Source of the DNA: Multiplicimicrobium sp043718225
GTDB lineage: Bacteria; Omnitrophota; Omnitrophia; Omnitrophales; Aquincolibacteriaceae
NCBI GenBank assembly: GCA_043718225.1
Contig: JAYSWD010000001.1
Span: 1-64,000 of the forward strand
Length of the DNA: 64,000 bases
Direction of reading: 5' to 3'
Part shown: positions 40,659 through 48,031 of the stretch, piece by piece
How positions within the stretch are numbered: position 1 is the first letter of the stretch
Layout: each line of letters opens with the position of its first letter
Notes under the pieces: model-generated
Seen by the model: only the letters and a program-made list of their open reading frames with translations
Database searches by the model: none
What the model was told of the DNA's origin: nothing
Translations under genes and position numbers: made by a program

Positions 40659-40717
40659 TTTGTCAGGGGTTCTCCTCTTTAAGCGGGTTGCTCCGCTGAG
40701 CCGGCGGGTGGTTATAC
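40659..40717 (+). repeat. leader motif copy B upstream of the phosphatase gene
   Basis: TTTGTCAGGGG...AGCGGGTTGCTCCGCTGAGCC...GGCGGGTGGTTATAC aligns with copy A along its length with small gaps. The hairpin is stronger here (AGCGG-gttgct-CCGCT). It starts at the stop of the VTT-domain gene and ends 16 bp before the phosphatase ATG. Confidence 0.6.
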
Positions 40718-40733
40718 GGGGAAAAGGGCGTGC

Positions 40734-41189
40734 ATGATTGATATTTCGAAAATCACGGAAAACTTATATGTCGGGTCATGCGTCACGCATGAACACGCGG
40801 AAGAATTGAAAGTTCTGAAATTCGACCTGGTGATTTCGATGATTGCCCAATTAAGGCCGCATGAGGTTTACATGACGGCCCCGTTCAATACGGTTTGGAT
40901 ACGCACTTACGATACTTTCTTTACTCCCATTTCCACAAAGAAATTCATGGTCGGTGTGGAAGCCGCACTCCCCATTTTGAAACGCGGCGGCAAGGTGCTC
41001 GTTTTCTGCATGCAGGGGAAACGCCGCAGCGTAGCGATGGCTTCTGCGCTGCTGATCGCGTTGGGCTACTCTTCGGAAGATGCGGCCAAACTATTAGTCG
41101 AAGGGCGCAAAATCGCCGATCCGCACAGATGGTATGTGCGGCGCCATATCCGCGCGTTTGAAAAATATTGGAATAAATATAAAAAATGA
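40734..41189 (+). CDS. dual-specificity / tyrosine phosphatase-like protein
   Basis: A 151-residue cytoplasmic protein. ISKITENLYVGSCVTHEHA is the usual DSP start, and the phosphatase P-loop CxxxxxR appears as CMQGKRRS (Cys92, Arg98), followed by a typical helix (VAMASALLIALGYSSEDAAKLL). The position before the Cys is Phe rather than the common His, and Asp60 in TYDTFFTP may be the general acid. It overlaps the next gene by 4 bp. Placed between a VTT membrane protein and a diacylglycerol-kinase-like protein, it could act on a lipid phosphate; protein substrates are equally possible. Confidence 0.8.
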   Translation: MIDISKITENLYVGSCVTHEHAEELKVLKFDLVISMIAQLRPHEVYMTAPFNTVWIRTYDTFFTPISTKKFMVGVEAALPILKRGGKVLVFCMQGKRRSVAMASALLIALGYSSEDAAKLLVEGRKIADPHRWYVRRHIRAFEKYWNKYKK

Positions 41190-42097
41190 AAATCAAGCAT
41201 TTGCCCATCATTGTCAATCCCGCTTCCGGAAAACCTGAGCCGATCCTTTCGATTTTAAATGAGGCCTTTAAAGATTCGAATATTACATGGGATGTTCTGA
41301 TTGTAAAAAAAACGGGTGATGCGGGGGCATTCGCCAAAGAGTTAGTCAAAAAGAAGGAACACGTGGTTGCGGTTTACGGCGGGGATGGGACGGTTATGGA
41401 AGTGCTCAGCGCGATGATCGGAAGTCCGATCCCTGTCGCGATTTTGCCGGGAGGCACCGCGAATGTCATGGCGGTTGAACTAGGGATTCCATGGAATTTG
41501 AAAGAAGGCTGTGAAATGCTTAAGCAGGGCGCTTACATAGTCAAGTCCCTGGATATAGGCGAATTTAATACGCGCCATTTTATGCTGCGCACATGCCTCG
41601 GCTTTGAAGCCGATATGGTTAAGGTGGCGGACCGCGGTACAAAAAATAAATTCGGGCGGCTGGCCTATGTTTTGTCCGCTATACAGGCAATGAAAAAAAT
41701 CAAGCTGACTCAATATGATATTACTGTCGACCGCGAGAAACACAGCGTGAAAGGCCTGACCTGTATTCTCGCGAATTCGGGCAGCGCAGGATTCGGTGAC
41801 TTGACTTTAGCAAAACAAATTGATGTCAGTGACGGAATGCTGGATGTGATCGTGATTAAAAAATTTGACCTGAGCCTTCTCAAATATATTTGGCGCGTCC
41901 TTTTCAAAGGCAATCCCACGCAGGACCGCGAACTGGTCGGACATTGGCAGGGCAAAGAAATCACGGTGACCTCTAAACCACAGCAACAAGTAGTTTGTGA
42001 CGGCGAAGTTCTTGAAAAGTCGGCCTTACTTGTCAAAGTTATTCCCGCGGCGGTGCGAGTCTTAATTCCGGAAAAAAAGACAAGCAGCAGGCATTAA
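41186..42097 (+). CDS. diacylglycerol kinase-like lipid kinase (YegS/DagK family)
   Basis: ATP-dependent lipid kinase fold, 303 residues. IIVNPASGK at residues 8-16, the nucleotide loop GGDGTV at 65-70 and LPGGTANVMAVELGIP are diagnostic of the DAGK catalytic domain; the C-terminal beta-sandwich follows with DGEVLEKS. Substrate may be diacylglycerol, a sphingoid base or undecaprenol. Its start overlaps the phosphatase stop (ATGA), so the pair is translationally coupled. A bidirectional terminator follows 20 bp after the stop. Confidence 0.88.
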   Translation: MKIKHLPIIVNPASGKPEPILSILNEAFKDSNITWDVLIVKKTGDAGAFAKELVKKKEHVVAVYGGDGTVMEVLSAMIGSPIPVAILPGGTANVMAVELGIPWNLKEGCEMLKQGAYIVKSLDIGEFNTRHFMLRTCLGFEADMVKVADRGTKNKFGRLAYVLSAIQAMKKIKLTQYDITVDREKHSVKGLTCILANSGSAGFGDLTLAKQIDVSDGMLDVIVIKKFDLSLLKYIWRVLFKGNPTQDRELVGHWQGKEITVTSKPQQQVVCDGEVLEKSALLVKVIPAAVRVLIPEKKTSSRH

Positions 42098-42112
42098 GCT
42101 TTAATCTCGAAA

Positions 42113-42149
42113 TATAAAAAAAGCGCCGTGGTTTTTCAGGGCGCTTTTT
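42113..42149. terminator. bidirectional intrinsic terminator
   Basis: AAAAAGCGCC, a loop GTGGTTTTTCA, then GGGCGCTTTTTC. The stem is followed by T-runs on both strands, so it can end the plus-strand kinase transcript and the converging minus-strand hemerythrin transcript. Confidence 0.85.
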
Positions 42150-42162
42150 CATGCCGTCGTAA

Positions 42163-42306
42163 TTATTTTTGGACCCCAAGGTGCTGATTGCCGGCGCCAG
42201 GTTGAATCAAACCTTGTTCATTGGCGTCTTGCCACGATTTTGGTAGGCGTTTTGTTTTTCTTCTTTCGTTCGCATCCGCATTTTTAAATTGGCGTTGTTT
42301 TTTCAT
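42163..42306 (-). CDS. small basic protein translated with the hemerythrin
   Basis: A 47-residue frame begins MKKQRQFKNADANERRKTKR and ends NQHLGVQK. Its ATG overlaps the hemerythrin stop codon (ATGA), and GGAGG lies 6 bp upstream within the hemerythrin coding end, a strong Shine-Dalgarno. It stops just before the terminator. It is hydrophilic, with no membrane segment or recognised motif. Overlap, ribosome site and terminator placement together make it a real gene, function unknown. Confidence 0.7.
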   Translation of the reverse strand: MKKQRQFKNADANERRKTKRLPKSWQDANEQGLIQPGAGNQHLGVQK

Positions 42307-42812
42307 GCTGCCTCCAAGGAAGCTTTTTTGGTTAACAATTCTTTTTCCGCTTTCATTTCGGTAAAGATGTCATGTTTGTCCGCTTTGACTTTATCGAACT
42401 TGGGAAACATGTCGCCTTCTTCTTCGATGATGTGATGTTTGACATTTTCCGCTAATACCGTGAACTTAGCGCGAAAAATTTTTTTCTGTTCTGCGCCGGC
42501 GGCCGGGTCGATTTTCTCAAGCTCCTCGATCAAAACATGGACGACGTGATGCTCCTCATTCGCCTCGGCGAGAAGTTTCTCGTCGTGGATTAGCCTTTCC
42601 GCAGCCGGATAAAAAATATCCTCTTCAACTTGGGTGTGAATTTTTAATTCGCACGCGACTTCGTCGAAAATTTTTTGCATGCCGCTCGCAGACTCTGTTT
42701 TCTCAAATTCTTCAAAAAGGCCTTTTACCTTTTTATGGTCCGCGCGCAACAGCTGGGTTGGCGAGCGCATACTATCTAATTTTTCTTGTTCTGCTTTGGT
42801 GGCGTATTTCAT
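42303..42812 (-). CDS. hemerythrin HHE-domain protein
   Basis: Four-helix bundle with a predicted di-iron, oxygen- or NO-binding site, 169 residues. Histidine and acidic ligands occur in the expected order: LLRADHKKV (residue 25 region), KIHTQVEEDIFYP, EEHHVVHVLIEELE and VKHHIIEEEGDMFP. It is the only clear gene transcribed against replication on the right arm, with its small partner. It may be an oxygen or nitrosative-stress responder in an otherwise anaerobic-looking genome. Confidence 0.9.
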   Translation of the reverse strand: MKYATKAEQEKLDSMRSPTQLLRADHKKVKGLFEEFEKTESASGMQKIFDEVACELKIHTQVEEDIFYPAAERLIHDEKLLAEANEEHHVVHVLIEELEKIDPAAGAEQKKIFRAKFTVLAENVKHHIIEEEGDMFPKFDKVKADKHDIFTEMKAEKELLTKKASLEAA

Positions 42813-43260
42813 AATCCCTCTTGGAGTTTGTACGTTATTATTTCGATAAGAACTCCCTCCAAGGGGAGGGAGAGATTGCTAAGGATTTTGTTCCGGCTCC
42901 TTTCGAAGCGGAATAGTTTCCATGGCTTTCTTTTGTTATCCCGAATTGTGCGTTCTGATTCTTACTAATTCATTTAGCATGCCAAATTTCCTTATAGGGA
43001 AAATGGTAAGTTTCTGTAAAAAGCTGTCCGATTTTTTCACAACCTGTCTCAGTTGTCGGACACTTCCTATAATTTTTATTATTCAGTTTTTGAGAAAAGA
43101 AAAGCAGCCGCCGTCTTTAAGGCCTATAGCAGAAAATAGCAAAATCTAAGGTTGTAGAGGGGAAAAGAACCCATACCATCTCTTGATAATTTATAATAAG
43201 CATGCTATTTTATATTGTAAGAACTAGCATATTATAGCCAAAAAAAAGGAGCATAGTTGT
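42813..43260. other. 448-bp non-coding region with hairpin and promoter-like sites
   Basis: No convincing gene. Short open frames here lack ribosome sites and recognisable sequence. A structured inverted repeat TGTCCG..ACAAC / GTTGT..CGGACA spans 43025-43062 and is followed at once by TATAAT (43068-43073). A second promoter-like pair, TTGATA (43183-43188), 17 bp, TATTTT (43206-43211), precedes the HTH gene, with palindromic AGCATGCT (43199-43206) in between. Confidence 0.5.
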
Positions 43261-43482
43261 ATGGACCCGAGACCAGAAGAAAAAGAAGGATCTGAGGCTT
43301 TTCCGCGCCGCGAAAGAACACAAATCATGACACCCAAAGAAGCGGCTAAGTATCTTGGCTTCCACTTGGTTACCATTTATCGACTGCTTAAAAAAGGCGC
43401 GGTTCCCGCAACGAAAATCGGCGGACAATGGCGCTTTAAAAAAGACATTCTCGATGAGTGGCTGTCCAAGCGCATGAAATAA
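43261..43482 (+). CDS. excisionase-type helix-turn-helix DNA-binding protein
   Basis: A 73-residue protein whose core MTPKEAAKYLGFHLVTIYRLLKKGAVPATKIGGQWRF is the HTH_17/MerR-like excisionase-family domain (residues 23-62). The first 20 residues are charged. AAGGAG lies 8 bp before the ATG. It stands alone upstream of the Rnf-like cluster and could be its regulator. No integrase or phage gene is nearby, so a phage excisionase is unlikely. Confidence 0.82.
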   Translation: MDPRPEEKEGSEAFPRRERTQIMTPKEAAKYLGFHLVTIYRLLKKGAVPATKIGGQWRFKKDILDEWLSKRMK

Positions 43483-43566
43483 AGCCAAGTTCGCGCTTCT
43501 CAAGCGAACAGTCATGCTTTGAGTTTCTCTTCAATCTCAGCGTGATTTAGGCCGATACAAAGGCCG

Positions 43567-44847
43567 ATGAAATTAATCAAGCTTCCGCTCAAAAAAGAGA
43601 TGAGCCTGGGAACTTGGACGCTCAAGCGACCGAAACCTCCGGAACGTTTGCGCGTGCCTGTTTTTACGGACGCGCCCTTTTATCAAAACCCCTGCATAGT
43701 TCCCGGACAGCTCGTGTCGACGGGTATGAAAATCGCCGAACCGCGTTCATCGGCCGGAATTCCTATTTTCAGTCCCCTTAACGGTGTTGTCACCGAAATT
43801 GCGCGCGCGCAAACAGCCGCGGGCGAATCCGTGCTTGTCATTGAAATACAAGTCGACAAAAAAAACGCGTTCTCTTTTTTGCCTTCCCCCGAATCAACGG
43901 TTTGGGCCGAGGCAACTATGGAAAGACTGCGGGTCCAAATCCGCGAAGCCGGCGTGCCGCTTTGCGGCCGGTTGCAGCAGCCGCTTGTTTCATTTTTAGA
44001 AAAAGGCCCGTTTCATCAAAACACGCTTATTATCAATGCTTGCGAATCCGAACCGTATGTTACCGCGGGACAGGTTTTATTGCTTGGCCAGCCGATGGAA
44101 ATTTTGAAAGGCGCCGAAATTTTACGCCGGGCCGCCGGGCTGGAAAAAATTATCATCGCGCTTTCGGAAGAGGAGGGGCAGGCGGCGGAAGTTTTAAAAA
44201 GCAAAATTTATTTTTTAAAATGGGAGCATGTTCATATCCGGATTTTTCCCGCGCTCTATCCGCAGGATGATCCGGCGGTTTTGCTGCCCGCGATTGACCC
44301 TGCGCTTGCGCAAATAGAACCGTACCGGCTTCATGCCTGGCCGCTGCCGGATACCGCGACTGTTTACGCGGCTTATGAAGCGGTGGTTTTTGGGAAACCT
44401 TTTTTTGAGCGGGTTGTCACCGTAACCGGAGAATGCGTGGTTCAACCGCAAAATCTTTTGATTCCTTTGGGAATGATGGCGGCTGACGCGCTTAAGGCTT
44501 GCAAGGGAGTGATGCGCGAACCGGGGCGGATGATCGCGGGCGGGCCGATGCGCGGACGTATGGTCACTTCGATGGAGGATCCGGTATCGGCTTCCACGGA
44601 TGCTCTGATAGCCCTGCCGAAAGAAAATACGGCGGGCGCGCAAACGGTGGATTGTATTCGCTGCGGAGAATGCGCGGAGGTTTGTCCGGTGGACATAACC
44701 CCGGCTCTGATCGCGATGGCGGCACAAAGCACTCAATATGAACGCGCCCGCGAGCTCGGAGCGAAGCAATGCATCGCCTGCGGAAACTGCGCGTACATTT
44801 GCCCCGCGCATATTTCGCTGGTTGAAATGATTCAGGATTGTTTTTAA
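43567..44847 (+). CDS. rnfC: RnfC-like electron transport complex subunit
   Basis: Iron-sulfur subunit predicted to link NADH and ferredoxin electron transfer at the membrane, 426 residues. The RnfC N-terminal barrel and SLBB parts include IPIFSPLNGVVTEI and NACESEPYVTAGQVLL (RnfC consensus NxxECEPYxTAD). Two [4Fe-4S] motifs near the C-terminus read CIRCGECAEVCP and CIACGNCAYICP. The start codon of the next gene overlaps its stop (TAATG). The cluster lacks rnfB and rnfG, so partners for electron entry are not evident nearby. Confidence 0.88.
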   Translation: MKLIKLPLKKEMSLGTWTLKRPKPPERLRVPVFTDAPFYQNPCIVPGQLVSTGMKIAEPRSSAGIPIFSPLNGVVTEIARAQTAAGESVLVIEIQVDKKNAFSFLPSPESTVWAEATMERLRVQIREAGVPLCGRLQQPLVSFLEKGPFHQNTLIINACESEPYVTAGQVLLLGQPMEILKGAEILRRAAGLEKIIIALSEEEGQAAEVLKSKIYFLKWEHVHIRIFPALYPQDDPAVLLPAIDPALAQIEPYRLHAWPLPDTATVYAAYEAVVFGKPFFERVVTVTGECVVQPQNLLIPLGMMAADALKACKGVMREPGRMIAGGPMRGRMVTSMEDPVSASTDALIALPKENTAGAQTVDCIRCGECAEVCPVDITPALIAMAAQSTQYERARELGAKQCIACGNCAYICPAHISLVEMIQDCF

Positions 44848-45659
44848 TGGCGGACGCTTTATTGAAGATATTTTTTCCGCATTTAAAAAGCAATGCCGCC
44901 TTTGAATGGATGCTGAGCCGTGAGCTGGCGGGTACGCTTGTTTTAATTTTCGCCGCAGGCTTTGCCGGAGGAATTCCGTTTGTCGCTCTGACCGGAATTG
45001 TTTTACTGAGCATTCTTGCGAGCCATTTTATTTTTCAAGCGGCTGGTTTTTCGATTTCACCGCGCTGGGATATTTCGCTTTTTCATCAAGGCCTGCTTCT
45101 TGTTTTATTTTTACCGGCGGGAATGCCGCTTGGCGGCGCGGCTTTTATCGCCGCGACATTTGTTTTATTTTATCGGTTTTTTGGCGGACGTTCCGGCTAT
45201 GTGCTTCAGCCTGTTTGCCTTGCGCTAGCTTTTTTGCAAAACTTCGGCACCGGTCCCGTGTTTCAATTAGAAGGGCTTGCTCCTTTGGCGGCGGCATTTG
45301 TTTTTGCTTTATGGTTTGTGATTCGTTTTCCGCGTACCGGCATCGAAGCGCGGCGTATGGTCTTCGTTTTGGCGGCGGCGGCTCTTTTAAGTTTATTGCA
45401 TGAAAAGAACATTGCTTCGGCTTTGGTGTGGAGTGTCGCGGCGGGAGAATTAATTTTTGATCCCGCGCTGGCGCCATTTTCAAAAAATGGCCGATTTGCG
45501 TATCAAGGCGTTGCGCTGGGTTTGCTTGCCGCGCTTTTGGCGGGAACATCTTGGGAGGAAGCCATGCTTGTGTCCGGGCTTACGATGAGTTTTCTCGCGG
45601 GTTGGATAGAAGAACGCGGCGTGAAAAGGAAAATTTATGGCCAGACCCTCTCACGCTAA
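44847..45659 (+). CDS. RnfD-like membrane protein
   Basis: A 270-residue, strongly hydrophobic protein with about eight membrane segments. Position after rnfC and the segment GGRSGYVLQPVCLALAFLQN (RnfD pattern GxHxFNPAAxGLA) support an RnfD relation. However, the SGAT motif whose Thr carries covalent FMN in RnfD/NqrB is not visible, so flavin attachment may be lost. It overlaps rnfC by 1 bp and the next gene by 23 bp. It could be a divergent RnfD that works without the covalent flavin. Confidence 0.6.
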   Translation: MADALLKIFFPHLKSNAAFEWMLSRELAGTLVLIFAAGFAGGIPFVALTGIVLLSILASHFIFQAAGFSISPRWDISLFHQGLLLVLFLPAGMPLGGAAFIAATFVLFYRFFGGRSGYVLQPVCLALAFLQNFGTGPVFQLEGLAPLAAAFVFALWFVIRFPRTGIEARRMVFVLAAAALLSLLHEKNIASALVWSVAAGELIFDPALAPFSKNGRFAYQGVALGLLAALLAGTSWEEAMLVSGLTMSFLAGWIEERGVKRKIYGQTLSR

Positions 45660-46146
45660 GCATTTTTCAGTTTCGGAGGCATTGCTGCCACTGCTCTTTT
45701 TTTCAGGAGCATCTCTTTTTTACGCGGCGTTTCTGATTCCTTTTATGGCGGGAATGACATTGCTAATTTTTGAAATACTGCGCCGCCGGCCCCGCTCCGC
45801 ATTGTCCGCGGTTTATTTATTTTGGCTCGCTGTGTGCGGGGGCCTGGGCTGGTTTACCGCGGCCATTCCGCCTTACTGGGTTTGGAGCGTGCATTTGCTT
45901 GTTTCCGAATCGGCTTGGGCGCCGTCAGAAGCGCAGCGGGCGAAGCCTTTTTTATTCGGCCTCAAAAAATATTTCAAGCGCCGCCTTTTGGAGTTAGCAG
46001 CGGCGCTTATTTTCTTTATTGCTTTCGCTACGATCCTCACACTTTTGCGACAAAATTTTCACGGCGGCAGCTATTGGACGGCGGCGATTTTTATGATTTT
46101 AGTCGCTGAAATTGTTTTGGCTATTTTCAGGAGACGTGCAAAATGA
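45637..46146 (+). CDS. membrane protein in Rnf-like cluster, unknown (RnfE/A position)
   Basis: A 169-residue protein with four to six hydrophobic segments (LLPLLFFSGASLFYAAFLIP, ALSAVYLFWLAVCGGLGWFT, LLELAAALIFFIAFATILTL, AAIFMILVAEIVLAIF). It shows no cysteine pattern like the paired Cys of RnfA/RnfE that bind a 2Fe-2S cluster in the membrane. It overlaps the genes on both sides, which fixes it in the same operon. Topology and position resemble RnfE, but I see no sequence motif to confirm this. Confidence 0.6.
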   Translation: MARPSHAKHFSVSEALLPLLFFSGASLFYAAFLIPFMAGMTLLIFEILRRRPRSALSAVYLFWLAVCGGLGWFTAAIPPYWVWSVHLLVSESAWAPSEAQRAKPFLFGLKKYFKRRLLELAAALIFFIAFATILTLLRQNFHGGSYWTAAIFMILVAEIVLAIFRRRAK

Positions 46147-46637
46147 AACTGTTTGTAGTTATTTTGCTCACGGGTTATTTTCTGGCACGCGACAATGAAG
46201 GCTTGCAGCCGGCTGGAGAAAACCTTAAAAGGTTGTTAAAAAGCTGGGCGGTTTATTTGCTGTGCGCGGGTCTCAGCGCCTTTGCGGGACTGCTTCTGAA
46301 TAAGCCCGGGCAGGGCCTCAATCCTTTAATTTTATTTTTGGCGGCGGCATTGCCCGCAATTATTTTTAGGGGCCGTCCGGTTTGTATGATTGCGGGAGCC
46401 GCGACGGCTTTTTGTGCTTTGCGTTTTATCGCGGATGGTAGCTATGTCGCTGCCGCTCTCATGAGCGTTGAAATCGGAGCGCTGATCGTCGCTTTTTTAT
46501 ATCAAGGCGCGCGCGTCCGCATGGCACAGCTTTACCTGCCGCTATTGACTCAAAAAGCCTCCGGCCGACTGTTTGTGCTTTTCTCGCTGGCTGTATTGAC
46601 CGCTCTGGTTTATCAAAAAGCCGTTCAGCTTTTTTAG
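46143..46637 (+). CDS. membrane protein in Rnf-like cluster, unknown (RnfA position)
   Basis: A 164-residue protein with about six hydrophobic helices (KLFVVILLTGYFLA, SWAVYLLCAGLSAFAGLLL, LILFLAAALPAIIF, CMIAGAATAFCALRFIA, VEIGALIVAFLYQ, LFVLFSLAVLTALVYQ). Length and topology match RnfA, but the GLCP-type cysteine motif is absent. It overlaps the previous gene by 4 bp (ATGA). It closes the four-gene cluster; pilT follows after 55 bp. Confidence 0.58.
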   Translation: MKLFVVILLTGYFLARDNEGLQPAGENLKRLLKSWAVYLLCAGLSAFAGLLLNKPGQGLNPLILFLAAALPAIIFRGRPVCMIAGAATAFCALRFIADGSYVAAALMSVEIGALIVAFLYQGARVRMAQLYLPLLTQKASGRLFVLFSLAVLTALVYQKAVQLF

Positions 46638-46692
46638 CTTTGAGTCGAAAAAGGAGAGACGCCAATAACCCGTCTGAATAGAAAGAAATATC

Positions 46693-47799
46693 ATGACACA
46701 GCCGATTGAACAAATTTTGGAATCCGCGATCGAGAAAGACGCATCAGATATTCATTTAACCGTGGGGCGGCCGATTACTTTGCGTCTTTCGGGAGAGTTG
46801 ATTTCGCAAACCCAGGAAAATTTGACACCGCAGGACACCGCGGCTTTTGCCGAAGAAATTACAACCGAAGAACAGCGCAAAGTGGTCCAGGAAGTCGGCG
46901 GGCTTGATTTCGGATTCGCGTTTAAAAATAAGGCGCGTTTCCGCGTGTCGCTTTTTAAACAGCAGGGGCATTTGGCAATGGTCATGCGTATGCTGCCCAG
47001 CAAATTCCGTTCTTTCGAAGATATTGGTTTGCCCGAACAAATCCGTGACGTTTTAAACCGTCCGCGCGGGCTTGTGCTTGTGACGGGGCCGACAGGCTCG
47101 GGAAAAACAACCACGCTTGCAGCCATGCTTAATTACATTAATGATAATTACGCAAAACATATTATTACCGCGGAAGATCCGATCGAATTCGTTTATCCGA
47201 TGCATAAATCCGTGATCAATCAGCGTGAAGTCGGTATCGACGTGCCGTCTTTCTCGGCCGCGGTTGAAAAAGCCCTGCGCCAGGATCCCGATGTTATTTT
47301 AATCGGTGAAATGCGCGGGCTTGAAACGATGCAGAATGCGATTCGCGCCGCGGAAACGGGACATTTAGTTTTCTCGACTTTGCATACGACCGGCGCTGCG
47401 CGTACGGTGGACCGTATCATTGACGTTTTTCCGCCCGAGCAGCAAACACAAATCCGCGTTCAGCTGGCGTCGGTTATTGTGGCCGTTATTTCACAGGCTT
47501 TGATTCCGCGCATTGATAAGCCCGGCCGTATCGCGGCGCATGATGTTTTAATCGCGACACCCGCGATTCGTAATCTTATTCGCGAAGGCAAAACTTACCA
47601 GGTGAATTCCGAACTTCAAACGGGCAAAAAATACGGCATGAAATATTTGGACGATGTGCTTAAGCAGTATTACGCCGACGGCATAATCAGCTATGAATCC
47701 GCGCTTGAGTTTGCGCAGGAACCTCGCGATTTAGCAGCGCATTTGTCGCAAATTACGCCAAAGAAAAAAGGCGAATTTGGAATTCCGCCTAAAGCATAG
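46693..47799 (+). CDS. pilT: type IV pilus retraction ATPase PilT
   Basis: Hexameric secretion-superfamily ATPase that disassembles pili, 368 residues. IEKDASDIHLTVGRPITLRL opens the N-terminal PAS-like domain. Walker A is GPTGSGKTTT (about residue 135), the Asp box is AEDPIEF, Walker B is LRQDPDVILIGEMR and the His box is TGHLVFSTLHT. The C-terminal AIRNLIREGKTYQ signature distinguishes PilT from PilB. No other pilus genes are adjacent. A chromosome-wide pilus machinery must be encoded elsewhere. Confidence 0.95.
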   Translation: MTQPIEQILESAIEKDASDIHLTVGRPITLRLSGELISQTQENLTPQDTAAFAEEITTEEQRKVVQEVGGLDFGFAFKNKARFRVSLFKQQGHLAMVMRMLPSKFRSFEDIGLPEQIRDVLNRPRGLVLVTGPTGSGKTTTLAAMLNYINDNYAKHIITAEDPIEFVYPMHKSVINQREVGIDVPSFSAAVEKALRQDPDVILIGEMRGLETMQNAIRAAETGHLVFSTLHTTGAARTVDRIIDVFPPEQQTQIRVQLASVIVAVISQALIPRIDKPGRIAAHDVLIATPAIRNLIREGKTYQVNSELQTGKKYGMKYLDDVLKQYYADGIISYESALEFAQEPRDLAAHLSQITPKKKGEFGIPPKA

Positions 47800-47865
47800 C
47801 ATGGGTTTCCACAGCTGCGCAGAACAGCGCATCTGCCTGCCGGCAGGGAAAAAACAAAACAGTGC

Positions 47866-47895
47866 TTGACAACCTTCGAGGGGAAAAACTAGAAT
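47866..47895 (+). promoter_or_regulatory. polA promoter
   Basis: TTGACA (47866-47871), an 18-bp spacer and TAGAAT (47890-47895). The start near 47902 gives a 130-base leader. A 9-codon frame (48010-48039, MTIKFKQHA) overlaps the polA start. The preceding CTGCCTGCCGGCAGG at 47832-47846 is a short GC-rich palindrome also seen near 59563-59580. Confidence 0.65.
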
Positions 47896-48031
47896 TTAGC
47901 CTGTAATTCATACTTGATCATTATTCCCGCACCGCGTTTCCTTTTTCCAAAAAAATCCATCAAATTTTCAGCAACATTTTGAGTTCAAATCACCATTTAC
48001 GCTCTCGCTATGACAATCAAATTTAAACAGC

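Noticed and set aside
42786..43149. Two open frames of 60 and 75 codons after the hemerythrin
   Set aside because: They have no ribosome site, no recognisable pattern, overlap each other and cross a structured hairpin and a -10 box. Treated as non-coding.
43261..43482. Phage excisionase
   Set aside because: The HTH type is excisionase-like, but there is no integrase, attachment repeat or phage gene within reach; a small regulator is more likely.
44215..44811. Minus-strand 198-codon frame opposite rnfC
   Set aside because: Antisense to the [4Fe-4S] coding region; arginine-rich shadow composition.
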